Source: Streptococcus taonis (GTDB lineage: Bacteria > Bacillota > Bacilli > Lactobacillales > Streptococcaceae). From it: a stretch of 64,000 bases of DNA. A model generated the notes under the pieces. It worked only from the letters and a program-made list of their open reading frames with translations, made no database searches and was not told the DNA's origin. Position 1 is the stretch's first letter; every line of letters begins with the position of its first letter. The translations under genes were made by a program, and so were the position numbers. The stretch spans positions 1 to 64,000 of the forward strand of contig NZ_JARZZP010000002.1 in NCBI RefSeq assembly GCF_029948085.1, in the 5' to 3' direction. Shown in pieces: positions 18,566 to 30,455 of this stretch.

Positions 18566-19765
18566 TTACTCAGTTTTTAAGTCCTTATCTAATAGCTCGC
18601 CCATCCTTGTCAGACTGATTATTAGGATAGGACAGGTTAAAAGCAAGATAAGACCTAGAACTAAAAAGACCGCTACAAGACCCCAACGATCGATCAACCA
18701 ACCTGTCAGTGGAAATATGACAATCATGGAAAGACTAAAGAGCATAGAATTGATACTAAGCATAGTTGCTCTTACACTGGAAGGTAAATAACCTTGTAAG
18801 TCATTGAAATAGATCGGCTGATAAACTGCATAAAGTGTATCAGTTAAAAGATATACAAGAAGAAAAGCAAAGGGGGTTCCTGAAAACACCAACAACAAGG
18901 CCAAGCCCGTTAGTGCAACAAGAGTCGGAAAAACTCGATTACTATTCCATTTTTTACCGATTTGACTAGCTACATAAACCGCTATAAGATTTAACCCACT
19001 ACCAATCAGCATAACCAGTGAAACCTGCCATCCTGCTAAGTCACTTATTTTCTGCTGATAATAAAAGTAAAACATACACATGAGTGTCCCGACTAGCTGG
19101 TAAGTCAGCATCCAGTAAAAGAGTACTGGTTTTTCCTGCCATTCTTTTCGGACTTGTTGGACAATCATTTTAAAGGTCAAGGATTCATTTTTCTCTCTCT
19201 TGGCCATTGGTTCTTTCATAAAATAAATCAAAATGATAGAAAGAAATGAAAATCCTATAGCAATCAGATAGGTCCAAGCCAATGCTCCGTGAATAAAGAA
19301 GCCTGCCACAACTGTACCTAAGGTTCGGGTGACTTCTGCCACACCAGACAAAAAACTAGAAATCTGAAGATATCGGTCCTTTTGACCTGCTTCAACTGCT
19401 GAATCATATAAGAAAGCGGTACTGGTCCCCGAATCAAAATTATAGGACCAAGCGTTGACCATCATGGCAAGCGCATAAATCCAAAAATTCCCCTGACCAA
19501 ACAAAATCAAGATAGAGGACACAATACTAGCCAAGCGAGCCAAATAGAGATTGGTCTTGTAGCTAAATCGATCGGCTAACATACCAGACGGGATTTCACA
19601 CAAGAGACTTGTACCGTGAAAGATACTTTCTAGTAGACCGATTTGAAGTAAGGAAAGACCATTTTGAATGAAAAATAAAATCCAAAAACTGGTGATTCCA
19701 AAATAAGAAGTGAATTCCAGACCTGCCAGGAGTGGAATATTGCGTTTGTAAGTTCTTTTAAACAT
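18566..19765 (-). CDS. MFS transporter
   Basis: This 399-residue protein has about twelve hydrophobic helices and a central charged loop (FMKEPMAKREKNES, near residue 190). The loop between helices 2 and 3 reads SGMLADRFSYKTN, the MFS signature. The substrate cannot be told from the sequence; drug or metabolite efflux is likely. It stands alone between queH and the BOX element near asnS. A short ribosome-binding site (AGAGAG) precedes the ATG. Confidence 0.85.
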   Translation of the reverse strand: MFKRTYKRNIPLLAGLEFTSYFGITSFWILFFIQNGLSLLQIGLLESIFHGTSLLCEIPSGMLADRFSYKTNLYLARLASIVSSILILFGQGNFWIYALAMMVNAWSYNFDSGTSTAFLYDSAVEAGQKDRYLQISSFLSGVAEVTRTLGTVVAGFFIHGALAWTYLIAIGFSFLSIILIYFMKEPMAKREKNESLTFKMIVQQVRKEWQEKPVLFYWMLTYQLVGTLMCMFYFYYQQKISDLAGWQVSLVMLIGSGLNLIAVYVASQIGKKWNSNRVFPTLVALTGLALLLVFSGTPFAFLLVYLLTDTLYAVYQPIYFNDLQGYLPSSVRATMLSINSMLFSLSMIVIFPLTGWLIDRWGLVAVFLVLGLILLLTCPILIISLTRMGELLDKDLKTE

Positions 19766-19855
19766 CGTTTTCTCTCTTTCAATATGTAATATGACTGTTT
19801 CTAAAAGACTTACTTAGAGTTGCCTACATTTTCTCCACCTCTTTCATTTAAAGTA

Positions 19856-20006
19856 ATACTCAATGAAAATCAAAGAGCAAACTAGGAAGCTAGCCGCAGG
19901 CTGCTCAAAACACTGTTTTGAGGTTGTGGATAGAACTGACGAAGTCAGTAACATATATACGGCAAGGTGAAGCTGACGTAGTTTGAATTTGATTTTCGAA
20001 GAGTAT
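19856..20006 (-). repeat. BOX element (A-B-C)
   Basis: Read on the minus strand it starts ATACTCTTCGAAAATC, passes CACCTTGCCGTA (boxA), one boxB with GACTTCGTCAGTTC and CAAAACAGTGTTTTGAG, and ends with boxC at TTTTCATTGAGTAT. BOX elements are non-autonomous repeats of pneumococcus and close relatives. It lies directly after asnS. Confidence 0.92.
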
Positions 20007-20033
20007 AAAAACGCCAGACGGCGTTTATAGTTA

Positions 20034-21377
20034 TTAAGGTTTAATACGGTGCAACATACGTGGGAATGGAATGGCTTCACGGATGTGTTTTGTACCAGCT
20101 GCGAAGGTTACCATACGCTCGATACCGATACCAAATCCACCATGTGGGACTGTACCGTATTTACGAAGATCAAGGTAGAATTCATATTCTGTACGATCCA
20201 TACCTAGTGATTCCATCTTCGCTACAAGGGCATCATAGTCTTCCTCACGCATTGAACCACCGATGATTTCTCCGTAACCTTCTGGTGCGAGCAAGTCTGC
20301 ACAAAGTACGCGATCTGGGTTACCAGGAACTGGCTTCATGTAGAAGGCCTTGATGTCTGCTGGGTAGTTAATCACGAAGGTTGGTACACCAAAGTGGTTT
20401 GAAATCCATGTTTCGTGTGGTGAACCAAAGTCATCACCATGTTCAAGATGCTCGTAGTCAGCGTCTTCATCATTTTCATGCTCTTGCAAGAGGTCAATGG
20501 CTTGATCGTAAGTGATGCGTTTGAATGGCTCTGCAATATAGCGTTTCAAAAGCTCAATGTCACGTTCCAATGTTTCCAAGGCTTGAGGAGCACGATCAAG
20601 AACACCTTGAAGCAAAGCTTTAACATAAGCTTCTTGCAAGTCAAGTGACTCATCATGTGTCAAGTATGAATACTCTGCATCCATCATCCAGAACTCAGTC
20701 AAGTGACGACGAGTCTTAGATTTTTCAGCACGGAATACTGGACCAAAGTCAAAGACACGACCAAGAGCCATAGCACCAGCTTCAAGGTAAAGTTGACCAG
20801 ATTGACTCAAGTATGCTGGTGTTCCGAAGTAGTCTGTTTCAAAAAGTTCTGTAGAATCTTCTGCAGCATTTCCTGAAAGAATTGGGCTATCAAACTTCAT
20901 GAAGCCATTTTTATCAAAGAACTCATAAGTCGCATAGATGATAGCATTACGGATTTGCATGACAGCTACTTGCTTACGAGAACGAAGCCACAAGTGACGG
21001 TTGTCCATCAAGAAGTCTGTTCCGTGTTCTTTTGGAGTGATTGGGTAATCTTGAGATTCACCGATAACTTCGATGTCTGTAATATCCAATTCGTAACCAA
21101 ATTTAGAACGCTCGTCTTCTTTAACAATCCCTGTCACGAAAACAGATGTTTCTTGACTTAGACGTTTGATGGTGTCAAATTTTTCAAGACCTACTTCTTC
21201 TCCAAATTTTTCGATAAAGTTTGGTTTAAAAGCTACACCTTGGAAAAAGGCTGTTCCATCACGCAATTGTAAGAAGGCAATTTTCCCTTTTCCTGATTTG
21301 TTGGCAACCCAAGCACCGATAGTGACTTCTTGACCAACGTAATCTTTTACTTCGATAATTGTTACACGTTTTGTCAT
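20034..21377 (-). CDS. asnS: Asparaginyl-tRNA synthetase
   Basis: This 447-residue class IIb aminoacyl-tRNA synthetase charges tRNA-Asn. It has an N-terminal OB-fold anticodon-binding domain (residues about 1-110), motif 2 [15 protein letters not shown], and motif 3 [10 protein letters not shown] near residue 420. Two adjacent ATGs exist; the second matches the usual N-terminus MTKRVTII. The order ypmB, aspC, asnS is conserved in Firmicutes. No T-box was seen in the short upstream region. Confidence 0.96.
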   Translation of the reverse strand: MTKRVTIIEVKDYVGQEVTIGAWVANKSGKGKIAFLQLRDGTAFFQGVAFKPNFIEKFGEEVGLEKFDTIKRLSQETSVFVTGIVKEDERSKFGYELDITDIEVIGESQDYPITPKEHGTDFLMDNRHLWLRSRKQVAVMQIRNAIIYATYEFFDKNGFMKFDSPILSGNAAEDSTELFETDYFGTPAYLSQSGQLYLEAGAMALGRVFDFGPVFRAEKSKTRRHLTEFWMMDAEYSYLTHDESLDLQEAYVKALLQGVLDRAPQALETLERDIELLKRYIAEPFKRITYDQAIDLLQEHENDEDADYEHLEHGDDFGSPHETWISNHFGVPTFVINYPADIKAFYMKPVPGNPDRVLCADLLAPEGYGEIIGGSMREEDYDALVAKMESLGMDRTEYEFYLDLRKYGTVPHGGFGIGIERMVTFAAGTKHIREAIPFPRMLHRIKP

Positions 21378-21526
21378 CATTTATCTTCCTTTTTTCGTTT
21401 AACTTGTCCAAAGACATCATTACTCATTATTGTACCACAAATAATGCCTGATAGCTAGATTCTATCAGAGAAAAATCTCAGGTTTTATCCAAAAAAATCT
21501 CCGTCAGGACAACGAAGATCTTATTT

Positions 21527-22705
21527 TTATTTTTCCATAAATTGGTGTAAGCGACGAATAGCTTCTTTGAGTGTATCTAGGTCTGTCGCATAGCTGAGAC
21601 GGACATTCTCTGGTGCTCCAAATCCTGCTCCTGTAATCAGAGCCAGACCAACTTCCTCAAGAATAGCCGTTGTAAATGCTGTTACATCTGTATAGCCTTT
21701 CATCTCCATAGCTTTTTTAACATTTGGGAAGAGGTAGAAAGCTCCTTGCGGTTTGACTACTTCAAAGCCAGGGACTTGGCACAAGAGAGGATAAATGGTA
21801 TTGAGACGTTCCTCAAAAGCCTGACGCATGGTTTCTACAGAGTCTTGTGGACCAGTTAAGGCCTCGATTGTTGCGTATTGTGAAACAGCGGTTAGGTTAG
21901 AAGTTGTTTGACCAGTCAATTTGCTCATAGCAGCAATAATTTCTGGATCACCTACTGCATAACCAACACGCCATCCTGTCATAGCGTAGGCCTTAGACAC
22001 TCCATTGATGACAATAGTTTGTTTGCGAATAGCTTCTGAAAGACTGGAGATTGGAACAAACTCATTCCCGTTATAGACCAAACGACCATAAATATCATCT
22101 GCTAGGATAAGAATATCATGCTCAACTGCCCAATTTCCAATGGCTAACAATTCCTCCCGAGAGTAGATCATACCGGTAGGATTAGATGGTGAGTTAAGAA
22201 CTAAGACTTTAGTCTTATCTGTTCGAGCTGCTTCTAATTGCTCCACAGTTACTTTAAAGTGATTGTCTTCCTTGGCTTGGACAAATACTGGTACACCTTC
22301 AGCCATCTTAACCTGATCCCCATAGCTGACCCAGTAAGGAGTAGGAATGATTACCTCATCTCCTGGATTAATCACAGCCATAAAGAAAGTATAGAGGGAG
22401 AACTTGGCACCTGTAGCAAATGTGACTTCATTTGCCGCCACAGAATAACCATAATAACGTTCAAAATAGGTATTGACCGCTGCTTTTAATTCAGGCAAAC
22501 CTGAAGCTACCGTATAGAAAGAAGCACGTCCATCTCGAATAGCCTCAACAGCAGCATCTTGAATATTTTTAGGAGTATGGAAATCTGGCTGACCCAAGGT
22601 TAAAAAAAGGATATCCTTTCCTTCTGCTTTTAACTTCTTAGCTTTTGCATCGCTAGCCAGAGTGACGCTTTCTTCTATTTCTAAAACACGTTTGGATAAT
22701 TTCAT
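21527..22705 (-). CDS. aspC: Pyridoxal-phosphate aspartate aminotransferase
   Basis: This 392-residue class I aminotransferase makes aspartate from oxaloacetate and glutamate. It shows the PLP-lysine region VSKAYAMTGWRVGYAVG near residue 235, the cofactor motif NSPSNPTG, and LADDIYGRL. It feeds aspartate to asparagine supply, which fits its place between ypmB and asnS. It overlaps the ypmB stop by 4 bases. Some family members act on other acidic or aromatic amino acids, so specificity is inferred from context. Confidence 0.92.
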   Translation of the reverse strand: MKLSKRVLEIEESVTLASDAKAKKLKAEGKDILFLTLGQPDFHTPKNIQDAAVEAIRDGRASFYTVASGLPELKAAVNTYFERYYGYSVAANEVTFATGAKFSLYTFFMAVINPGDEVIIPTPYWVSYGDQVKMAEGVPVFVQAKEDNHFKVTVEQLEAARTDKTKVLVLNSPSNPTGMIYSREELLAIGNWAVEHDILILADDIYGRLVYNGNEFVPISSLSEAIRKQTIVINGVSKAYAMTGWRVGYAVGDPEIIAAMSKLTGQTTSNLTAVSQYATIEALTGPQDSVETMRQAFEERLNTIYPLLCQVPGFEVVKPQGAFYLFPNVKKAMEMKGYTDVTAFTTAILEEVGLALITGAGFGAPENVRLSYATDLDTLKEAIRRLHQFMEK

Positions 22706-23190
22706 AGCTTCTCCTTTTCGAGTATGACACCTGTTTCAAAATCAACCAGATAGTAGTCTCCACCAGACTTGATTTCCCAGACGGGCTTATCAGCATAGCG
22801 TCCAAAGGTAACCGTATCAATTTCAGTTGCTCCTTTTTCTCTAACAACTGCTTCTGCTTTTTCTTGTGAAGTACCATTTTCTAGTTGATACACATAGATT
22901 TTTTGACTATTTTTCTCAATTAAAACAGCTATTGGCTTTTGATTTTTATCTTGACCTAGGACACTATAGTAGCTCTCTAAACCATTAAAAAAGTCAATCT
23001 GACTAACCGTTTCCAGCTCAGCATACTGCTTGGCCAGTCTCTCCCCTTCTGTCTTTGCAGTTCGATAAGGCTTCATACCAAGCCACACCAAATAAAGAAA
23101 GGAAGAGGTCACAACTAGAGCCAGCATGGTTAAGCCAATACTGTACTGAAATAATAGGGAATTTTTTTCTTTTTTCTGTCTCATTTTCAC
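22702..23190 (-). CDS. ypmB: YpmB/TseB-like membrane-anchored PepSY protein
   Basis: This 162-residue protein has one N-terminal membrane helix (residues about 15-38) and an extracellular YpmB/DUF5590-type domain with two PepSY-like modules (ESYYSVLGQDKNQKPIAVLI and KPVWEIKSGGDYYLVDF). B. subtilis TseB influences penicillin-binding protein PBP2A, so a role in cell-wall growth is possible here. It precedes aspC with a 4-base overlap, as in other Firmicutes. The exact role in streptococci is unproven. Confidence 0.85.
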   Translation of the reverse strand: MKMRQKKEKNSLLFQYSIGLTMLALVVTSSFLYLVWLGMKPYRTAKTEGERLAKQYAELETVSQIDFFNGLESYYSVLGQDKNQKPIAVLIEKNSQKIYVYQLENGTSQEKAEAVVREKGATEIDTVTFGRYADKPVWEIKSGGDYYLVDFETGVILEKEKL

Positions 23191-23450
23191 TCGTCTATTT
23201 TACCATCTATCCTAGTGAATTACAAGTGAATAAAGGGGAGGATTTAGCACGGAACTTCTCTTATGACAGGAGTATATGACGCTTGAATCATTGATTTCAC
23301 AGACTTTTCATAATCTCTACTCCTAAAAATAATCTTGACTATCATCAATTTTTACTTTCTGAGCAGATTTCTTGCAAATGATTTCCTTTTGTTGTAACAT
23401 TGTTTATAACAACAGAGATAACTCTGATTAAAATCTAAAGGAGACTCCCT

Positions 23451-23999
23451 ATGTCTAAAAAAGTATTATTTATCGTTGGTTCACTTCGTGAAGGTTCTTT
23501 CAACCACCAAATGGCGCTAGAAGCTGAAAAAGCTCTTGCAGGTAAAGCTGAGGTTAGCTACCTTGACTACTCCGCAATCCCACTTTTTAACCAAGAACTT
23601 GAAGTTCCAACTCTTCCAGCTGTAGCAGCAGCTCGTGAGGCAGTTCTGGCTGCTGACGCAATCTGGATCTTCTCTCCAGTCTACAACTTCTCAATTCCTG
23701 GAACAGTGAAAAACTTGCTTGACTGGCTTTCACGCGCAATTGACTTGTCTGATACACGCGGAGCATCTGCTCTTCAAGATAAAATCGTTACTGTATCTTC
23801 AGTAGCAAATGCAGGTCATGAACAACTCTTTGCAATCTACAAAGACCTCTTGCCATTCATCCGTACACAAGTTGTTGGTGAATTCACTGCAGCTCGTGTC
23901 AATGATTCTGCTTGGGCAGATGGCAAATTAGTCCTTGAAGACAGTGTTGCTACTTCACTAAAACAACAAGCTGAAGACTTGGTTCAAGCTATTCAATAA
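23451..23999 (+). CDS. NAD(P)H-dependent FMN reductase
   Basis: This 182-residue flavodoxin-fold protein has the phosphate-binding motif GSLREGSFNHQMA at the N-terminus and SPVYNFSIPGTVKNLLDW near residue 80, typical of the NADPH-dependent FMN/quinone reductase family. It probably reduces quinones, chromate or azo compounds, or supplies reduced flavin. GGAG precedes the ATG. The upstream 23389-23412 region has a dyad around TTGTAACA and TTATAACAA that could be an operator, though this is weak. Codon bias suggests good expression. Confidence 0.88.
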   Translation: MSKKVLFIVGSLREGSFNHQMALEAEKALAGKAEVSYLDYSAIPLFNQELEVPTLPAVAAAREAVLAADAIWIFSPVYNFSIPGTVKNLLDWLSRAIDLSDTRGASALQDKIVTVSSVANAGHEQLFAIYKDLLPFIRTQVVGEFTAARVNDSAWADGKLVLEDSVATSLKQQAEDLVQAIQ

Positions 24000-24007
24000 T
24001 TGAATTG

Positions 24008-24049
24008 AAAAAAAGATAGTAGAAAATGTTAGTTTCTACTATCTTTTTC
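24008..24049. terminator. Bidirectional terminator
   Basis: AAAAGATAGTAGAAA and TTTCTACTATCTTTT form a long stem with a short loop between the FMN reductase and the convergent O-antigen-ligase-like gene. Confidence 0.9.
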
Positions 24050-25240
24050 TTAATCAACAAATTCATCAATCATACTATGTTTTAGTGGTAAACTACACAT
24101 CACTAAAAGGAAAATAAAGGATGATTGAATCCAAAAGAGAGCCAAATCAAAAATTCCGTGCACAGCTACTACTGTCAAGAAAGAGAGGTAAAGTCCAAGG
24201 ATAGGACGCTTACTAGGTACTTGACTCATATCAATCAACATTCGTACTGGAGTGGAAGAAGCAATCCCCAAGAGAACTGTACCAACAACTCCATAACTCA
24301 AAATCGTATCTATATAAATACTATGAGCATGTTCATGATAAGGTGCTCCAATACGAGGGAAAGAGTGCATATAGGTTAGCGGGCCTTCACCCCAGAATGG
24401 ATTTTGCTTAAACAAGGCCATTCCAGCATTCCAGATAGAAACACGTTCTTCCATAGATGAATCTAAGGTTCCCATTCGAACACCCAAATCACTTGAAAAT
24501 AGAAAGGCTAAACCAACCCCAAATACTCCAACACTAAGCCAGAAAGCACGCCAGTTCTTAATAGTTGTGAAGAGATAAATAATCGCTCCAAAGATAATAG
24601 CTGGAAAAGCTGTGCGATTCTGCGTAAAGTTTAAACCGAATAAATTAGCAAAGATGGCAATCATAGAAAAGATTCGTAACCACCTTAACTTCGTTGTGCT
24701 AATCAGATAAAAACCAATCATGATACAGAAACAACAGATAATTCCATAATAATTGGGATTAAAGAAGGCAACCTCCGCTCGATTTTGATGCCAAACCTGC
24801 ATTCGTGGTGAGAGGAAGGTATAATCAAATTTCTTTACAATTTGGAAATGTTCCAAGGCTGCAAAGGCTGCTGCAAAGACACTTAAGGCTAATATTCCTT
24901 CAATCGTCAACCTGAAAAATTTAGGAGTCAACTGGGATTGATAGTAGTAAAAGAAGATGGCAAACAGAAACATAGCCACCGAAGAAACTACTCCCATCAC
25001 ATTTTGTGCCAGAAGAGAAATTGCAGTGCTATAAGCAATAAAAAAGAGCAAGACCGGGTGTTGAGACAAACGTTTCAAGATCCCCTTCATCTCCCCAGTA
25101 TATACTAACCAAAGTAAGTAAGAGATAAAAATAATAACAAAAAGATAAAAAGGAAGAAAAATACTCAGAATAACTCCTAAAAGAAGTCCTTCTTGTTTCG
25201 ATAAACTTTTTAACTTTTCAATGATACCTATTGATTTCAC
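24050..25240 (-). CDS. O-antigen ligase/polymerase-like membrane protein
   Basis: This 396-residue protein has about eleven hydrophobic helices and the Wzy_C-type extracellular loop (RVSIWNAGMALFKQNPFWGEG, then HEHAHSIYIDTIL, near residues 275-315). The family ligates or polymerises surface polysaccharides. No glycosyltransferase genes are adjacent, so the glycan is unknown. The start is taken as GTG at 25240 because AAGGAAAGGA lies 6 bases upstream; an upstream GTG at 25267 has no site. Confidence 0.78.
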   Translation of the reverse strand: MKSIGIIEKLKSLSKQEGLLLGVILSIFLPFYLFVIIFISYLLWLVYTGEMKGILKRLSQHPVLLFFIAYSTAISLLAQNVMGVVSSVAMFLFAIFFYYYQSQLTPKFFRLTIEGILALSVFAAAFAALEHFQIVKKFDYTFLSPRMQVWHQNRAEVAFFNPNYYGIICCFCIMIGFYLISTTKLRWLRIFSMIAIFANLFGLNFTQNRTAFPAIIFGAIIYLFTTIKNWRAFWLSVGVFGVGLAFLFSSDLGVRMGTLDSSMEERVSIWNAGMALFKQNPFWGEGPLTYMHSFPRIGAPYHEHAHSIYIDTILSYGVVGTVLLGIASSTPVRMLIDMSQVPSKRPILGLYLSFLTVVAVHGIFDLALFWIQSSFIFLLVMCSLPLKHSMIDEFVD

Positions 25241-25450
25241 AACAGATCCTTTCCTTCTGAATATCACATTCAGATAAATAAGCTATTAGAACATTTTACC
25301 ATTTTTCAAGCGATTTGAAAACCTCTTTGCCTCTATCATCCAAACTAAAACTGGGGAAAATTTTATAGTTAGCTAAGATTACTTGAAAATCGCTATCCCT
25401 TTTTTAAAAATATGGTACAATAAATCTAATTATTCCAGAAAGGGTCTAGC

Positions 25451-26386
25451 ATGAAATCCTACCAAGAAGTCTATAAAATACTAGCTACTGAGACCGATTA
25501 TCTAAGCGGAGAAAAAATCGCTGATAGATTAAACCTATCTCGAACTTCCGTATGGAAGGCGATCCAACGTCTCCAGCAAGAGGGACTGGAGATTGACAGT
25601 ATCAAAAATCGTGGGTATAAACTTCTGGACGGAGACCTTATCTTGCCTCAGGAAATCGAAGCGAATAGTCCCATTACTGTCCAGTTTAAACCCTCAACAA
25701 AATCTACTCAAACTGATGCTAAAGAGGCTATGGAAGCTGGTGCAAAAGGAGATAGGCTCTACCTTTCCACTAGTCAAACCATGGGGCGTGGTCGTTTTCA
25801 ACGTCCTTATTACTCACCTGATAAGGGGGGAATTTACATGTCCCTTCACCTACAGCCCAATCTCCCTTATCAGAATCTTCCTGCCTATACACTTCTAACA
25901 GCTGGAGCTATCTACAAGGCTATCAAAAACCTTAGTTTAATCGACGTGGATATCAAGTGGGTCAATGACATTTATCTGAACCAGAAAAAAATTGCTGGTA
26001 TTCTAACCGAAGCCATTACCTCCGTAGAAACTGGTCTCGTTACAGATGTTATCATTGGGGTCGGGATCAACTTTTCTATCGCTGAATTTCCCAAGAATCT
26101 ACAAACTAAAGCTGGAAGCTTATTTTCTCAAAAGACTCCCATTACTCGCAATGAATTGATTGCTGAAATTTGGAAATGTTTCTATGAAACAGAAGCCGAT
26201 GAACTCCTCTATCTCTATAAAAAGCGCTCAATCGTTTTAGGAAAAGAGATTTCCTTCAAGAAGGATCAGGAAATAATCACAGGAAAAGCCTGTGACATCT
26301 CTGACCAAGGTCAACTGCTGATAGAATTAGCCAAGGGTGAAAAGATTTGGCTTAATAGTGGCGAAGTTTCGTTGACTAAATGGTAG
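25451..26386 (+). CDS. birA: Biotin-protein ligase/biotin operon repressor BirA
   Basis: This 311-residue bifunctional protein has an N-terminal winged helix (SGEKIADRLNLSRTSVWKAI, residues about 20-39), a central ligase domain with the biotinyl-AMP loop GRGRFQRPY near residue 115, KWVNDIYL with the catalytic Lys, and a short SH3-like C-terminal domain. It attaches biotin to carboxylase subunits and, with the HTH, represses biotin uptake genes. AAAGGG precedes the ATG. It stands alone, convergent with ackA. Confidence 0.94.
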   Translation: MKSYQEVYKILATETDYLSGEKIADRLNLSRTSVWKAIQRLQQEGLEIDSIKNRGYKLLDGDLILPQEIEANSPITVQFKPSTKSTQTDAKEAMEAGAKGDRLYLSTSQTMGRGRFQRPYYSPDKGGIYMSLHLQPNLPYQNLPAYTLLTAGAIYKAIKNLSLIDVDIKWVNDIYLNQKKIAGILTEAITSVETGLVTDVIIGVGINFSIAEFPKNLQTKAGSLFSQKTPITRNELIAEIWKCFYETEADELLYLYKKRSIVLGKEISFKKDQEIITGKACDISDQGQLLIELAKGEKIWLNSGEVSLTKW

Positions 26387-26403
26387 TTTTCCTAGATCAA
26401 AAA

Positions 26404-26431
26404 AATCGACCTTTATTATTGAAGGTCGATT
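26404..26431. terminator. Bidirectional terminator between birA and ackA
   Basis: AATCGACCTT and AAGGTCGATT form a stem flanked by A and T tracts, serving both convergent genes. Confidence 0.92.
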
Positions 26432-26441
26432 TTTTGATTTG

Positions 26442-27632
26442 TTATTTTTTCAAACGTTCAACGTCACGCGCGATAACGAGTTCTTCATCCGTTGGAATTA
26501 CCAGTACACGTACACTTGCTGCATCTGTCGAAATATCTCCGGTTACACCAAAGACATTTTTCTCTGGATCTACATCACAACCGAACCAAGAAATTCCTGA
26601 AATAACATCTTCACGTACATTAGTAGAATTTTCACCGATACCTGCTGTGAAAATAATAGCATCTGCTCCATTTAGGACTGCAAGGTATTGACCAATATGT
26701 TTTTGGATACGGTCAACATACATTTCATAAGCCAAAGTAGCATCGTGATCTCCTGCCTCCATAGCAGCAATTACATCACGCATGTCACTAGATTTACCAG
26801 AAACACCCATCAATCCTGACTCACGATTGAGAATACGACTGATGTCCTCAGGCTTGTTAAAGTCCTCTGTATATTGCATTAAATAAGGAATGATGGCTGG
26901 GTCAATATCCCCTGTACGAGTTCCCATCATTACACCACCAAGCGGAGTGAATCCCATTGAGGTATCAACAGATTTCCCACCCTTAACAGCTGTAATAGAA
27001 GCACCATTACCGATGTGACAAGTGATTAACTTCAACTCTTCAAGTGGACGACCCAAGAGTTTTGCTGCTTCTTGAGCAACGTACTGATGGCTTGTACCGT
27101 GCGCTCCGTACTTACGAACCTTGTTTTCTGTGTAATATTTTGTTGGTAGAGGATAGCGATAAGCTTTCTCTGGCATTGTTGTATGGAAGGAAGTATCAAA
27201 AACAACGACACTCGTAATATCTGGCAATAATTCTTTGAAGGCGCGAATACCCGCAGCATTTGCAGGATTGTGCAATGGAGCAAGAAGACCTAACTCTTCA
27301 ACTTTTTCAATTACATCACCTTCCACGACTGTAGACTCTTTGAAGTACTCTCCACCTGCAACGACACGGTGTCCAACACCAGTAATTTCATCATAAGATT
27401 TAATAATATCAAAACGAATCAAGTCATCAAGCAAAATCTTAACTGCCAAAGTATGGTTGTCAATGTCAAGGACTTGTTGTTCTGAACGACCATCAAATTT
27501 AACTGTAGAAATAGAATCTTTCAATCCAATTCGCTCAATCAACCCTTTTGCAAGCACCTTTTCTTCTGGCATTTGGTAAAGTTGCCATTTCAAGCTAGAG
27601 CTTCCAGCGTTAATTGCAATGGTTTTTGTCAT
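26442..27632 (-). CDS. ackA: Acetate kinase
   Basis: This 396-residue enzyme makes ATP and acetate from acetyl phosphate and ADP. Signatures seen: [15 protein letters not shown] at the N-terminus, [29 protein letters not shown], and FTAGIGENS near residue 325. It controls the acetyl phosphate pool generated by pyruvate oxidase in these bacteria. The methyltransferase gene upstream (27682) is a conserved partner in Firmicutes (ytxK-ackA). Length and active-site residues are normal. Confidence 0.97.
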   Translation of the reverse strand: MTKTIAINAGSSSLKWQLYQMPEEKVLAKGLIERIGLKDSISTVKFDGRSEQQVLDIDNHTLAVKILLDDLIRFDIIKSYDEITGVGHRVVAGGEYFKESTVVEGDVIEKVEELGLLAPLHNPANAAGIRAFKELLPDITSVVVFDTSFHTTMPEKAYRYPLPTKYYTENKVRKYGAHGTSHQYVAQEAAKLLGRPLEELKLITCHIGNGASITAVKGGKSVDTSMGFTPLGGVMMGTRTGDIDPAIIPYLMQYTEDFNKPEDISRILNRESGLMGVSGKSSDMRDVIAAMEAGDHDATLAYEMYVDRIQKHIGQYLAVLNGADAIIFTAGIGENSTNVREDVISGISWFGCDVDPEKNVFGVTGDISTDAASVRVLVIPTDEELVIARDVERLKK

Positions 27633-27681
27633 AATGTTTCCCCTTTTTTAAGCGTTTTCAACTATTATATCAAAATTTATA

Positions 27682-28635
27682 CTAGATTTCATGTTCTTGA
27701 CACCAATTTTGAAAATTTTCCTTAAATTCCAACAAAATTTCAGGATCCCGAAGGCTAGTAAGTGGATAAACAAAGGGCTCTGTCCCTTCTCCCACCTTCT
27801 TTTGCAAAACAAAAATGGTCTTAGACTGGGCTCCTTGAGCGAATAGCTCCTCTGGTAAAGCTATGATAGCGACTAGTTGAGCTTGATCAGTCAGCCAGGA
27901 TTTCAAGAAATCACTCTGAGGACTCGTCAAAAGATCTGTTGGAGCAAGAAAAATAGCATAGCCTCCCGTCTTAAGATACTTGAGAGATTGCTCCATAAAT
28001 AGATGATGAGCGTAAGTATGTTCATCCTTTGCTGCCACTTGGTAACGTGAAGCAATCTGATCGTCTGGGTAGTAGCCAATTGGGAGGTCGCTCACAATAA
28101 TATCACTTTCTTTTAATACTTGTGGACGTACTGCATCTCCTTGGACAAAGCCCATTTGCAGATCCATAACTTCTGCCATGCTTGCAGCCAGATCGATCAA
28201 GAGGTCATCTAGCTCAATCCCAAGGTAATCTACCTTTTTGTTCATGGACGTTAAGAAGCTAGCACCTAGAATTCCCATCCCAGACCCCAACTCTAATAAA
28301 CTTAGATTCTCAGCAGGCCACAGTTGCTCTATCAGAAAAATCATCAAGTGACCAATGGCATCTGGTGTAAACTGGTGATTTGCTTGGAGAGGTTCTGTTT
28401 GCGCTGCCTTCATTAACAAGAATTGGTAGGTTCGTAACCACTCTTCTTTTCGAAGAGCCAATCGTTTTAATGCTTGATTGTTTTTCTTGACATCTTCCAG
28501 ATTTGTCTGACCATCCAGATAGATTCCATTTTGCTCAATCAAGGCATCGTAAAAATTTGTCGTCAAATCATTTTGAATGATTTGGACATTTTCTAGTAAA
28601 TAGGTATAGGCTTGTTCAATTTTTTCAAAATCCAT
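27682..28635 (-). CDS. YtxK-like adenine-methyltransferase-fold protein
   Basis: This 317-residue SAM-dependent protein resembles N6-adenine methyltransferases of type I systems. Motif I is LLELGSGMGILGASFL near residue 120, and the catalytic motif IV reads SDLPIGYYP in place of NPPY. No specificity subunit or nuclease is nearby, so it is probably not part of a restriction system. In pneumococcus this gene follows the comG pilus operon; here pyrG sits upstream instead. The natural substrate is unknown. Confidence 0.82.
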   Translation of the reverse strand: MDFEKIEQAYTYLLENVQIIQNDLTTNFYDALIEQNGIYLDGQTNLEDVKKNNQALKRLALRKEEWLRTYQFLLMKAAQTEPLQANHQFTPDAIGHLMIFLIEQLWPAENLSLLELGSGMGILGASFLTSMNKKVDYLGIELDDLLIDLAASMAEVMDLQMGFVQGDAVRPQVLKESDIIVSDLPIGYYPDDQIASRYQVAAKDEHTYAHHLFMEQSLKYLKTGGYAIFLAPTDLLTSPQSDFLKSWLTDQAQLVAIIALPEELFAQGAQSKTIFVLQKKVGEGTEPFVYPLTSLRDPEILLEFKENFQNWCQEHEI

Positions 28636-28697
28636 ACCCTTATCTTACCAAAAATAATGTCCTTTTTCCAGATTTTCATGATAGTGAAAACAAATTA

Positions 28698-28725
28698 AAA
28701 CCTCTGAGATGACTCTCAAAGGTTT
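28698..28725 (-). terminator. Terminator after pyrG
   Basis: AAACCTTTGAGA and TCTCAGAGGTTT pair on the minus strand with one mismatch, followed by TTAATTTGTTTTC, just past the pyrG stop. Confidence 0.7.
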
Positions 28726-28733
28726 AATCATGA

Positions 28734-30353
<1,620 letters not shown>

Positions 30354-30362
30354 CTAAAATGT

Positions 30363-30405
30363 TCAAGGTCTTGTTCACTAACAGGGGATTGAGAAAACAA
30401 GACCT
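30363..30405 (-). promoter_or_regulatory. Long-range hairpin just before pyrG
   Basis: AAGGTCTTGTT and AACAAGACCTT, about 20 bases apart, can pair in the pyrG leader between the attenuator and the ribosome-binding site. There is no U tract. It may stabilise the mRNA or be a processing site; its function is not known. Confidence 0.5.
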
Positions 30406-30455
30406 TCATCAATAACTACACCCCAAGAAGAAAAGCTTCCTGGAAAAACAAAAAT

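Noticed and set aside
27682..28635. Methyltransferase as part of a restriction-modification system
   Set aside because: No nuclease or specificity gene is nearby, motif IV is atypical, and the ackA linkage is conserved in non-restriction contexts.
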